Positions 42,668-51,163 of a stretch of 64,000 nucleotides of DNA are shown here, piece after piece. Within the stretch, counting starts at the first letter, position 1. The number at the start of each line of letters is the position of its first letter. The position numbers and the translations under genes are program-made. Source of the DNA: Chloroflexota bacterium (GTDB taxonomy: Bacteria > Chloroflexota > Anaerolineae > UBA4142); NCBI GenBank assembly GCA_023381515.1, contig JAMCQI010000100.1:84282-148281 (forward strand), read 5' to 3'. The notes below the pieces were generated by a model. It saw nothing but the letters and a program-made list of their open reading frames with translations, searched no databases and was not told where the DNA came from.

Positions 42668-45400
42668 ATGAACATGAACAGTCCACTTTTGGCAGCCAAG
42701 CTGCATATTCCAACACCACGTCCAGACCTGGTCGCCCGCCCGCGCCTCTTCCAAAAACTGGATCAGGCTCTCACCCGCCCTCTCACGCTCCTCTCTGCCC
42801 CACCCGGCTTCGGCAAGACAACCCTCGTAAGCGCATGGCTCAGCACGAAGGCGGAAGGCGGAAGGATGAAGGATGAAGGGAGCAGGGGAGAAAAGGTAGA
42901 AGGCAGGAGGCCGAAAGCAGAAAGCAGAGGGCAGGAGGCACCAGACCGGCTAGACAGCTTTCATCCTTCATCCTTCATGTATCCGGCTTTACGTGTTGCT
43001 TGGTTGTCGTTGGACGAACGCGACAATGATGTCGCACACTTTATGATGTATTTGGTCGCGGCGCTCGAAACTGTGCAGGCGGGAGTCGGGCAGCAAGCGC
43101 TCAATCGACTCCGTTCCCGACGGAAGCTCCCGCTCGAAGCGGCGATGACGCTACTCAGCAATAACATCGTCACGATGCCGGAGTTTCTCCTGGTGCTCGA
43201 CGACTATCACGTGATCGAGCTGCAGGCGATTCACGAGGCAATGGCGTTCTTACTCGACCGCCTCCCACCCCCGATGCATCTGATCCTCGCCACGCGCACA
43301 GACCCGCCATTCCCACTCGCGCGCTTGCGCGCCCGCGACCAACTCGTCGAGCTGCGCGCTACCGACCTGCGCTTTGGGCCCGAAGAAGCTGCGGCCTTTC
43401 TCAACGACCGGATGGGGCTGGGGCTGACGCCGGAGCAAATCGCGGCGCTGGACGCGCGGGCGGAAGGCTGGATTGCGGGACTGCAGCTCGCCGCCCTTTC
43501 CCTGCGCGGGCGACAGGACATTGCCGAGTTTGTCCGTGCGTTTGCCGGCAGCCAGCATTTCGTCCTGGACTATTTGACGGAGGAAGTGCTGCAGCGTCAA
43601 ACGCCAGACATTCAGACCTTTTTGCTGCAGACAAGTATTCTCGACCAGATGAATGCCGCGCTCGCCGACGCGGTCACGGGGCGGACCGATAGTTTACAAA
43701 TCCTGGCACAGCTCGAGAAGGCAAATCTCTTTATCATCCCGCTCGACGAGGCCCATCGATGGTATCGCTATCATCACCTCTTTGCCGATCTCTTGCAGAG
43801 CCGCTTGCAGCAGTCCCATCCCGAGCAATTGCCGGATTTGCACCGGAGAGCGAGCGTTTGGTACGAACAAAACGGACAGGCGAACGAAGCAGTGGAGCAT
43901 GCCCTCGCCATCCCGGACTTTAATCGCGCCGCGCATCTCATCGAACAGGTGGGACTGGCACTCGTCCTGAGGAGCGAAGTCACAACCCTCTTGAACTGGA
44001 TCTCGCCGCTGCCGGACGAGGTCATTCTGTCCCGGCCTTTTTTATGCCTCATCCAGGCAGCGGCGCTTACCATGACAGGTAAAATCGAGTCGGGGGCCGC
44101 ACGCTTGGCTTTGGTGGACGACGCCGCGCTCGACCCGTTCGCCCGCGCGATGGCTGCCTTGTTGCGCCCAGTCCTCGCGCTCTTGCGCGCCGACATACCA
44201 AATGCCATCGAGTCTGCACGACGTGCGCTGCAAGCCGCAGAGGCCTCGACCGCCAACCCGGCCGATCCGCAGGCCGAGTTCAACACGATTGCGACCGTCT
44301 ACATTGCCCTCTTTCTCGCCGAGCTGCAAATCATTGCCGGCCAAATCCGTGCGGCGGCTGCTACATGCCGACGCGGACTGGAAATGGGAAATGCCATCCC
44401 TCGAACGAGCGCATGGGCCATCGTCCCCGGTTTCACGCACTATGTCCTTGCCGAGTTGCTCTACGAGTGGAATGAACACGAAGTGGCAGCGCAGGAGGCT
44501 GAACAATGCCTGCAGATCTGTCGCGCCGCCGGCAACGAAGAGTTCGAGTCCTACGTCCTCGTCACCTTGGCGCAGATTCAACAGGCGCGGGGATACGCGG
44601 ATAAAGCGTACTGGATGGTTCAGCAGGCAGTTCGGCTTGAACACCAGCGGAACATCGCGGGCGAGGTTCGGTTTGTCGCCCCACGGCTTGCCCAGGTCCT
44701 CATCGCACAGGGCCGACTGGACGAGGCGGCGCAGTTCGTACAAGAATTGCCCCCCGAGGATGAAATAGTCTGGGATGCGTTCGAGCGCGGGCTGGCCCCC
44801 ATCGCCCGCGCGCGCGTCCTGATCGCGCAACGAGAATTCGACCAGGCGGTCCGAGTGCTCGAGCCGTTGCAGGAAGCAGTGGAAACCGCTGCTCAGATGG
44901 GAAGACTCATTGAGATTCTAGCATTGCTCGCCCTGGCATGGCAGGAGCTGGGCGATACCGCAAGAGCATTAACCGCTCTGATGCGGGCTCTTTCCCTCGC
45001 GGAACCCGAAGGCTATGTGCGGACGTTTGTCGACCTGGGAGAGAAGATGGAATTTTTGATTTCGGATTTCAGATTTAGGATTGAAAAAGAAGGCAATAGC
45101 CGGCTCTTGGAGTATGTGAATAGGCTGTTGGCAGCTTTTCCTCTCGCGCACGCGGCATCATCTCATAAATCTGAAATCATAAATCTGAAATCTGAAATCC
45201 CCGAGCCTTTGAGCGAACGCGAGCTGGCGGTGCTCCGGCTGATCGCGGAGGGACTGTCGAACCAGGAAATTGCAGACCGGCTGGTGGTCGCCATAAGCAC
45301 CGTCAAGACACACATCAACAATATCTACGGCAAGCTGGGCGCCGGCAGCCGGATTCAGGCGGTGGAGCGGGCGCGCGAGCGGGGTCTATTGCCGTTGTGA
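42668..45400 (+). CDS. MalT-like ATP-dependent LuxR-family regulator (LAL) with two repeat-derived insertions
   Basis: 910 residues. Opening LAAKLHIPTPRPDLVARPRL is typical of MalT/LAL proteins. Walker A is SAPPGFGKTT (43-52). A winged-helix and TPR-like sensor region fills the middle, and the LuxR helix-turn-helix is C-terminal (LSERELAVLRLIAEGLSNQE, then VKTHINNIYGKL). Two stretches do not belong to the family: residues about 61-105 (GRMKDEG … FHPSSFM) between Walker A and the WLSLDERDND strand, and about 795-840 (ISDFRFRIEK … KSEIINLKSEIP) just before the HTH. Both are in-frame translations of inverted repeats. The ATG at 42668 has GGAGG 8 bases upstream, directly after the riboswitch terminator, so Mg2+ may control its expression. 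The inducer is unknown. Confidence 0.88.
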   Translation: MNMNSPLLAAKLHIPTPRPDLVARPRLFQKLDQALTRPLTLLSAPPGFGKTTLVSAWLSTKAEGGRMKDEGSRGEKVEGRRPKAESRGQEAPDRLDSFHPSSFMYPALRVAWLSLDERDNDVAHFMMYLVAALETVQAGVGQQALNRLRSRRKLPLEAAMTLLSNNIVTMPEFLLVLDDYHVIELQAIHEAMAFLLDRLPPPMHLILATRTDPPFPLARLRARDQLVELRATDLRFGPEEAAAFLNDRMGLGLTPEQIAALDARAEGWIAGLQLAALSLRGRQDIAEFVRAFAGSQHFVLDYLTEEVLQRQTPDIQTFLLQTSILDQMNAALADAVTGRTDSLQILAQLEKANLFIIPLDEAHRWYRYHHLFADLLQSRLQQSHPEQLPDLHRRASVWYEQNGQANEAVEHALAIPDFNRAAHLIEQVGLALVLRSEVTTLLNWISPLPDEVILSRPFLCLIQAAALTMTGKIESGAARLALVDDAALDPFARAMAALLRPVLALLRADIPNAIESARRALQAAEASTANPADPQAEFNTIATVYIALFLAELQIIAGQIRAAAATCRRGLEMGNAIPRTSAWAIVPGFTHYVLAELLYEWNEHEVAAQEAEQCLQICRAAGNEEFESYVLVTLAQIQQARGYADKAYWMVQQAVRLEHQRNIAGEVRFVAPRLAQVLIAQGRLDEAAQFVQELPPEDEIVWDAFERGLAPIARARVLIAQREFDQAVRVLEPLQEAVETAAQMGRLIEILALLALAWQELGDTARALTALMRALSLAEPEGYVRTFVDLGEKMEFLISDFRFRIEKEGNSRLLEYVNRLLAAFPLAHAASSHKSEIINLKSEIPEPLSERELAVLRLIAEGLSNQEIADRLVVAISTVKTHINNIYGKLGAGSRIQAVERARERGLLPL
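42861..42976. repeat. Intragenic inverted repeat 1 (GAAGGATGA type)
   Basis: Arms 42861-42877 and 42960-42976 are exact 17-base reverse complements with two GAAGGAT units each; the 82-base interior is purine-rich. It is read in frame inside the LAL regulator gene and adds about 45 residues. Confidence 0.8.
45058..45199. repeat. Intragenic inverted repeat 2 (ATTTCAGATT family)
   Basis: Arms 45058-45076 and 45181-45199 are 19 bases with one mismatch, made of GATTTC/GAAATC units. Same sequence family as the intergenic repeat at 22891-22960. It is translated in frame in the LAL gene. Confidence 0.8.
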
Positions 45401-45546
45401 CACTGGGTCACATGGAGGTAAGCATGAGTGTGTTCGCGCTTGCCGAGACATGTTGTTCACAAAGCCAACGGTTGGGCTGGATTGCTATGGTTAGCCCGAA
45501 GGGGCAGTCGCGCGCGGTGCCAGTCCGGTTTCGGTGCAACCCGGAG

Positions 45547-47433
45547 TTAGCCGTTGGGAGAGGCGAGCGAGAAAGCTCGCGGTGCATCAATCGCCCCGGC
45601 ACCGTACGCGGCGACCGCCCATTCTTCTTCAGGGTCGCGAAACTGCATAGAGTACAGGCGGGCATATAGCCCATTCTCTTTCATCAGTTCATCGTGCGTG
45701 CCCAATTCGACAATGCGACCGGCTTCCAACACCGCGATGCGGTGGGCCACCTTGATAGTGCTCAAACGGTGTGCGATAATCACAGTGGTCCGGCCCTGCA
45801 TGAGTCGGTCGAGCGCTTGCTGCACCAGTTCTTCAGATTCATTGTCCAGCGAGCTGGTCGCTTCATCCAGCAAGAGAATGCGAGGGTCTTTCAAAATGGC
45901 CCTGGCAATCGCGATGCGCTGACGCTGCCCTCCACTCAGGTTCATGCCTCGCTCGCCAACCACCGTTTCATACTGTTTTTGAAAGCCCATGATAAAGTCA
46001 TGGGCATTCGCCGCGCGCGCGGCGGCGACTATTTCCTCTTCGCCAGCCTCGAGCCGACCATAGCGAATGTTCTCGCGGATCGTTCCCCCGAACAGCATTG
46101 CCTCTTGGGGCACGATGCCGATCTGTTCCCGCAGGCTGTGCTGCGTCACGCCCCTCAGATCCTGTCCGTCGACGCGGATCGTCCCCCCCGTCGGATCGTA
46201 AAAGCGGGGAATCAGGTTGCACAGCGTGCTCTTGCCCGCCCCGCTGGGACCGACGAGCGCCAGAATTTCGCCGGCATGAACGTCCAGGGAGACGTTCTCC
46301 AGCACCGGCAGCTCTCCATCATAGCTGAAGGAAACGTTCTCAAAAGTGATTTGCCCACGGACGGAGGGAAGAATCACGGCGCCCGGAAGGTCCCGCACGG
46401 TGGGTTCCGTGTCAAGGATCTCAAAGACTCGCTGGACTCCTCCCACGGCAGCGCTCAGTTGCCCATACAAGCCTCCCAATCCGCCCAGGCTGGCGGCGAT
46501 CGAGATGCCGTACATCAGGAAACCCGTGATCATTGCCAGCGTCAGCCGCCCGGCAAGCACCTGCTGCCCGCCGTACCACATGATGGCGGCAATCGAGCCG
46601 AAACCCAGAAACAGCATGACCGAGCCGAAAAGAGAATTATACACAGCCATCCGCAAGGCGGACTGAAAGGTCCTGGTCATCGCGGTCTCATAGCGCTGTG
46701 TTTCGTAGGCTTCGCGACCAAAGCTCTTGACAACGCGGATGCCTTGCAGCCCTTCTTCGGCGACGATGGTCGAATCGGCAAGCTGGTCCTGGATGCGCGT
46801 GCTCCCCTTGCGAATCCGACTGCCAAATGCAAAGGCAATCAGGATCACCACCGGCACCAGCGCCAGGATGAAGAGGGTGAATTGGGCGTTCAGCGTAAGC
46901 AGGATAGCGATCGAGCCGATGAGCGTCAGCGCCTGGCTGAGGAGCATCGTGAGGTTGGACGTCAACATGGTGCGCATCTGGGTGACATCGGACGATAACC
47001 GCGACACGAGGTCGCCGACGCGCCGGGACGCGTAAAAGTCGAGTGACAGTTTCTGCAGCCGGGCATAGAGCGAAGTGCGCAGATCGTAGACGATGCGCTC
47101 GCCGACAAAAGCGAGCAGATACGATTGCAGAAAGCTAAAAATCGCCTGGCAGAAAAAGATCCCGATCAGCGCCCCCGCCAGCATGTTTAGCGGCCCACTG
47201 CTCTTGGCTTGGGTCACCGAGTCGAGGAGGCGAACGATGACCAATGGGAAAGCCAGCCCGAACCCACTGGACACCAAAAGCGCGAGGATTGCCAGCGCCA
47301 TTCGCCCGCGGTAAGGTTTCAGGTATCCTAGCAGTCGGCGCCAGTTGACTGAGGTGATGGGCATGCGCGGTCTGTCCTCGCCGGATGGGCGCCGCGGTGC
47401 TGCTCCGCGGTGATTCGAGTGTTGCATCATCAT
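45547..47433 (-). CDS. ABC exporter, fused membrane and ATP-binding domains (MsbA/LmrA type)
   Basis: 628 residues: a six-helix ABC transmembrane domain (about 35-330) and a nucleotide-binding domain with Walker A GPSGAGKST, Q-loop VPQEAMLFGG, signature LSGGQRQRIAIARAI, Walker B ILLLDEATSSLD and switch His IAHRLST. It works as a homodimer or with a partner; lipid, drug or peptide substrates are possible. A later start at 47364 (MPITSVNW) has GAGGA upstream and is as likely as the ATG run at 47433. It is convergent with the LAL gene. Confidence 0.93.
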   Translation of the reverse strand: MMMQHSNHRGAAPRRPSGEDRPRMPITSVNWRRLLGYLKPYRGRMALAILALLVSSGFGLAFPLVIVRLLDSVTQAKSSGPLNMLAGALIGIFFCQAIFSFLQSYLLAFVGERIVYDLRTSLYARLQKLSLDFYASRRVGDLVSRLSSDVTQMRTMLTSNLTMLLSQALTLIGSIAILLTLNAQFTLFILALVPVVILIAFAFGSRIRKGSTRIQDQLADSTIVAEEGLQGIRVVKSFGREAYETQRYETAMTRTFQSALRMAVYNSLFGSVMLFLGFGSIAAIMWYGGQQVLAGRLTLAMITGFLMYGISIAASLGGLGGLYGQLSAAVGGVQRVFEILDTEPTVRDLPGAVILPSVRGQITFENVSFSYDGELPVLENVSLDVHAGEILALVGPSGAGKSTLCNLIPRFYDPTGGTIRVDGQDLRGVTQHSLREQIGIVPQEAMLFGGTIRENIRYGRLEAGEEEIVAAARAANAHDFIMGFQKQYETVVGERGMNLSGGQRQRIAIARAILKDPRILLLDEATSSLDNESEELVQQALDRLMQGRTTVIIAHRLSTIKVAHRIAVLEAGRIVELGTHDELMKENGLYARLYSMQFRDPEEEWAVAAYGAGAIDAPRAFSLASPNG

Positions 47434-47518
47434 ATAGTGTCTTTTCTTCTCCTTCTCTTTGCCGCGAGAATAACACGTCCATGTAAACTCGAAATAAACT
47501 GGCGCCGTAACATAAAGA

Positions 47519-47539
47519 CCCCGCCGGAAAATGGCGGGG
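47519..47539 (-). terminator. Hairpin after the histidine kinase gene
   Basis: CCCCGCC/GGCGGGG with a 7-base loop, followed on the minus strand by TCTTTATG. It lies about 190 bases past the kinase stop. The rest of 47434-47731 shows no coding potential that I trust and nothing else I recognise. Confidence 0.5.
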
Positions 47540-47731
47540 CTGTCGCCCAGTCACTGTCAACGAGCAAGTCATGGAGCGACCCGGGAAAGCAAATCTTGCC
47601 TTGCCATGATGGCATCGCTTTAGGCAAACGCGCCAGCCGCACCGCTAGATTGCCACGGCAAAAGGCGTGACTATCAGCCACACAGCATAGGGGAGCGCCA
47701 TAAGAGGCTTGCGAGTTCGCACATTACTCCA

Positions 47732-48784
47732 CTATTCGACCGGCAGAGTAACGATAAAGGTCGTGCCGGCGCTGGGTTGGCTCTTCAATCCAATCGTCCC
47801 CCTGTGCATTTCGACAATCTGCTTCGCAATCGCAAGCCCCAGACCGCTCCCTCCACTGGAACGCGTGCGCGATCTATCGGCTTTGTAAAAGCGCTCGAAC
47901 ACGCGCGCCTGGTCTGGCTCCGCAATGCCGATGCCGGTGTCTGTGATCTTGAATTCGATTTGGTCATTCTGGCGGCAGAGCGCGATGGAAATCTTGCCGC
48001 CCTCGGTCGTAAACTTGATGGCGTTGTGGATCAAATTCGTCCAGACCTGGCTCAAAAGGTCCTGGTCGGCGGTGATGGTTACTTCTTCCAGAGCAACATC
48101 CATCTCTATCTGTTTGCCCGTCCACTGTGGCTCGCACGCCAGAATCAGGTTTCGCACCTGCTTATCCAGCCGATAGGGTTTCGGCTCGAACCGGGCTTGC
48201 TTCGATTCCAAAGCCGCCAGTTTGAGCAGATTGTCCGTGATGCGGGACAGCCGCTGGCTCTCGTCTTCGATGATCTTTAGATAATGGTCACGCTCCTCAG
48301 GGCTGAGATGATTGCGGCGCAGTGCCAGAGCAAATCCTCGAATGGAAGTCAACGGCGATTGAATTTCGTGCGACACGTTGGAAATGAATTCCTGCCGCAG
48401 TTGCTCCATCGCGTCCAGTTCCACCGCCATGCTGTTCACGCTTCTTGTCAGGTCACCCAGCATGCTGGCCTCGTTATCCTCCAGACGGACGCTGAAATCG
48501 CCTTTGGCAATCCGTTCCAACGCCTGGATAATCGGCCCGGACCAGCGCATTCGTTCCGTAACGAGCTTGTTGCTGAAAAAGCGCGCCAGGCTGGTTAGAA
48601 TCACAATGCTAAGGAATAACCCGAGCAATGAGTTGACGATTTGAGCTAGCAAAGGGGGTTGCCGGATACCGAGGCTCTCGTAGATGAAAGAAGTCACAAA
48701 GAAGGCGACAGCAATCATTCCGGTCAGAAAAAGCGTGACAGCAGCCATTCCGCCAAGAACTCGAACGGTGTGGCCTGGCTTCAT
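47732..48784 (-). CDS. Sensor histidine kinase
   Basis: 350 residues: two TM helices (about 8-32 and 48-68) with a short extracytoplasmic loop, a HAMP-like linker, HisKA with the phosphorylated His in FISNVSHEIQSPLTSIRG, and HATPase with N-box (QVWTNLIHNAIKF), G1 DTGIGI and G2 SGLGLAI. The short sensor loop suggests that the membrane itself or a partner is sensed. Its ATG overlaps the regulator's stop by 4 bases (ATGA), so translation is coupled. The system is close to the ABC exporter at 45547, which may be a target, but no shared operator was found. Confidence 0.95.
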   Translation of the reverse strand: MKPGHTVRVLGGMAAVTLFLTGMIAVAFFVTSFIYESLGIRQPPLLAQIVNSLLGLFLSIVILTSLARFFSNKLVTERMRWSGPIIQALERIAKGDFSVRLEDNEASMLGDLTRSVNSMAVELDAMEQLRQEFISNVSHEIQSPLTSIRGFALALRRNHLSPEERDHYLKIIEDESQRLSRITDNLLKLAALESKQARFEPKPYRLDKQVRNLILACEPQWTGKQIEMDVALEEVTITADQDLLSQVWTNLIHNAIKFTTEGGKISIALCRQNDQIEFKITDTGIGIAEPDQARVFERFYKADRSRTRSSGGSGLGLAIAKQIVEMHRGTIGLKSQPSAGTTFIVTLPVE

Positions 48785-49455
48785 GGACGCATCTCCAGGC
48801 GGTAGCCCAGGCCGCGGATGGTCCTAATCCGGAAGGAATGCTTTTCCTCTGGGAAACGGTCGCGCAGTCGGTTGATATGTACATCCAACGTCCGCTCGTT
48901 CCCTTCAAAGTCATAACCCCAAATATCCTCGATGAGCTGGTCGCGTGAAAAAGTCCTGCCGGGAGCGCTTGCCAGCTTGAACAAGAGCTCGAATTCTTTG
49001 AGCGGCAGAGTGAGACGGGTGCCGCCCACCTTTACCTCGTATGTTTTGCGATCCATCGACAATTCACCGATGTGAGCGGTCTGGGAGGCCGCAATGCGAT
49101 ACCGCTTCAAGAGCGCTCTCACGCGTGCGACCATTTCCAGCGGTTCAAAGGGTTTGACCAGATAGTCGTCTGCACCTAGCTCGAACCCTTTCAGTTTTTG
49201 GCTCGTGTCCCCTTTGGCAGTCAGCATAAGCACCGGCAAATCAAAGGACTCTTTCAATTGCCGGCAGAGCTCCCAGCCATCCATGTTTGGCATCATCACG
49301 TCGAGAATGACCAGGTCCGCCTTGACAGTTTCAAGCATTTTGAGCGCTTGCGCCCCATCAGGCGCCTCCTGGATGTCCAAGCCCTCATTCCGCAAAAAGA
49401 CGCGAACCAACTCCCGAACATGGGAGTCGTCATCCACAATCAGTATTCGGCTCAT
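48781..49455 (-). CDS. OmpR/PhoB-type response regulator
   Basis: 224 residues: receiver domain with acidic pocket (IVDDD), phospho-acceptor D52 in VILDVMMPNMDGW, switch Thr (LMLTAKG) and Lys (YLVKPFEP), then a winged-helix DNA-binding domain (RTFSRDQLIEDIWGYDFEG and RTLDVHINRLRDRF). It is the first gene of the pair; its promoter contains a palindrome that may bind the regulator itself. Confidence 0.96.
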   Translation of the reverse strand: MSRILIVDDDSHVRELVRVFLRNEGLDIQEAPDGAQALKMLETVKADLVILDVMMPNMDGWELCRQLKESFDLPVLMLTAKGDTSQKLKGFELGADDYLVKPFEPLEMVARVRALLKRYRIAASQTAHIGELSMDRKTYEVKVGGTRLTLPLKEFELLFKLASAPGRTFSRDQLIEDIWGYDFEGNERTLDVHINRLRDRFPEEKHSFRIRTIRGLGYRLEMRP

Positions 49456-49509
49456 ACTACCCCGTACTCTAGATGAACACCACGGTCACGAGTATACGGC
49501 ATTTTCGTA

Positions 49510-49544
49510 AACTGTATATTAACAGTTCTTGCGCCCAATTTCAA
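49510..49544 (-). promoter_or_regulatory. Two-component system promoter with palindrome on the -10
   Basis: Minus strand: TTGAAA (49544-49539), 17-base spacer, TAATAT (49521-49516). The palindrome AACTGT-N6-ACAGTT (49510-49527) is centred exactly on the -10, a plausible autoregulatory site. Confidence 0.65.
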
Positions 49545-49736
49545 ACGGCAAGTGCCTGATGGTCCGCTGATAGGGTGGGCGCTACGCTGTAAAGCCTTGA
49601 TGCACAGTCTCCTCTCACTTACTCCACCCCCCTCTCCACCCCCAACCTTCCAGTTCCACCCATCGAATCGATCCTTTGATGGATTACATACCACCCGTAA
49701 TCAGCTAAACTACGCGCAGAAACGAAACGGAGGAAT

Positions 49737-49976
49737 ATGGATGACCCTGCCTGTTATGAAATCCGGCTTGAGGAGCACCTGGACGAGCGCTGGACGGCTT
49801 GGTTCGAAGGCCTTGAGATCAGGCATGAAGCGGGCGAAACCATCCTTCGGGGCGAGATGGCCGATCAGCCCGCACTCTTTGGAGTGCTGGGCAAGGTCCG
49901 TGATCTGGGCCTGACGCTGATTTCGGTTCAGCGAGTTTCACCGCCGACCTCGCCGTCAAGCCCGCGGAGAGAATAG
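49737..49976 (+). CDS. Small conserved protein heading an ABC exporter operon
   Basis: 79 residues: YEIRLEEHLDERWTAWFEGL, then EIRHEAGETILRG and ALFGVLGKVRDLGLTLISV. The alternating hydrophobic pattern and the 'HLD-RW--WFEGL' motif recall a small soluble protein often seen beside ABC exporter or TetR genes in Chloroflexota and Actinobacteria; its role is unknown. A strong Shine-Dalgarno (CGGAGGAAT) sets the start. It precedes the adaptor gene by 20 bases and is likely the first cistron of an eight-gene operon. The region 49456-49736 otherwise holds only the divergent two-component promoter. Confidence 0.8.
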   Translation: MDDPACYEIRLEEHLDERWTAWFEGLEIRHEAGETILRGEMADQPALFGVLGKVRDLGLTLISVQRVSPPTSPSSPRRE

Positions 49977-49996
49977 ACGCCGATGAGGAGATGCAA

Positions 49997-51148
49997 ATGT
50001 CCGAGCGCGAATTTCTGCTCATTCCATTGTTGACCGCCGTGGGGCTGGTCGTGGCTTGTCAAACTGCGCCTACGCGTACCCCCGCGCGCCTTGCTCCGGC
50101 CCCCACAAGCCAACCAACGGCCGCGGCGGAGGTGGCTGACACGATTAATGTGCAGGGGGTGTTTACCGCACCCAGCCAAGCAACACTGACGTTCCAGGGG
50201 AGCGGGCGTCTGACCGAGATACCTGTGCAAGAGGGTTCAAAGGTCAAGAAGGGGGATACGCTCGCAACGCTGGACAAGACCAGCCTGCAATTAGCGGTCC
50301 AGCAAGCGCAAGCCGCGTTGTCGGGTGCGCAAGCACACTTGGACCAGACCAAAATGCCTGCTACGAATGCAGACACCTCCGCTGCCCAGGCGGCGGTGGA
50401 TGCGGCGCTGAAGAACTATGAAGTGGTCCGCGCGGGGCCAACGCCCAACGATGTTGCCGCGCTCAAGGCGCAGGTCGACAACGCCAAAGCGGCCCTGGAC
50501 CTGGCACAAGCTGCCTACGACAAGGTCGGCGGCGCGAGCAACCCGGATATCGGTATGCTGCCCCAATCGGTCCAATTGCAGACGGCGAGCAACAACTACC
50601 AAGCGGCGCTCGCGGCGTACAACAGCGCCCTGGCCCATCCGACGGCGGCGGAACTCGCAGCAGCCTGGCAGCAGGTGAAGCAGGCGCAAGATGCGCTTTC
50701 ACGCCTGCAGCCGACGTCGGATAGCATCGCAGCGGCCCAGGCGCAAGTCGACCAGGCTCAAGCCGCGCTCATGCTCGCTCAACGGCAAGTGGCAAACGCA
50801 ACGCTTACGGCGCCGTTCGCGGGCACCGTTCTTGCGCTCGTAGCACACGTTGGCGAGACCGTGGGGCCAACCACGCCCATCCTAACAGTGGCCGACCTCT
50901 CCCATCTGCAGCTCCAAGCCGGTGTGGACCAAGACGTGATCGAACAAATTCAGATCGGCCAGCCGGTGACGATTATACCGGATGCTTTCAAGGACAAGAC
51001 TCTGACCGGCAAGGTCTCGCAGATTGGCTGGCTGGCGACCACGGCGGCGGGTGTCACTAGTATTCCCGTGACCATTGACGTCGATCCAAGCGCCTCGGCG
51101 CTGCGCCCCGGTTCAACCGCGATGGTCGAGTTCAATATCGGCCAATAA
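49997..51148 (+). CDS. HlyD-type adaptor lipoprotein
   Basis: 383 residues. Signal peptide with a lipobox-like VVAC at about residues 18-21, a linker, lipoyl half (TFQGSGRLTEIPVQEGSKV), a long Ala/Gln-rich coiled coil, second lipoyl half (TAPFAGTVLALVAHVGETV), and a beta-barrel region. It carries periplasmic or extracytoplasmic coupling for the ABC-2 exporter that follows. GAGGAG directly abuts an ATG at 49991, so the ATG at 49997 with 6-base spacing is chosen. A second, shorter adaptor is at the end of the operon (55944). Confidence 0.88.
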   Translation: MSEREFLLIPLLTAVGLVVACQTAPTRTPARLAPAPTSQPTAAAEVADTINVQGVFTAPSQATLTFQGSGRLTEIPVQEGSKVKKGDTLATLDKTSLQLAVQQAQAALSGAQAHLDQTKMPATNADTSAAQAAVDAALKNYEVVRAGPTPNDVAALKAQVDNAKAALDLAQAAYDKVGGASNPDIGMLPQSVQLQTASNNYQAALAAYNSALAHPTAAELAAAWQQVKQAQDALSRLQPTSDSIAAAQAQVDQAQAALMLAQRQVANATLTAPFAGTVLALVAHVGETVGPTTPILTVADLSHLQLQAGVDQDVIEQIQIGQPVTIIPDAFKDKTLTGKVSQIGWLATTAAGVTSIPVTIDVDPSASALRPGSTAMVEFNIGQ

Positions 51149-51163
51149 AATTTGAGGTTCGAC

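Noticed and set aside
45424..45669. Small plus-strand frame with GGAGG upstream
   Set aside because: Overlaps the end of the ABC exporter gene, has no recognisable composition, and no promoter.
45694..46998. 434-codon open frame on the plus strand
   Set aside because: Complement of the ABC exporter; His/Asp-rich nonsense translation.
47430..47681. 83-codon minus-strand frame between the kinase and the ABC exporter
   Set aside because: It runs through a terminator-like hairpin and no family resemblance is seen.
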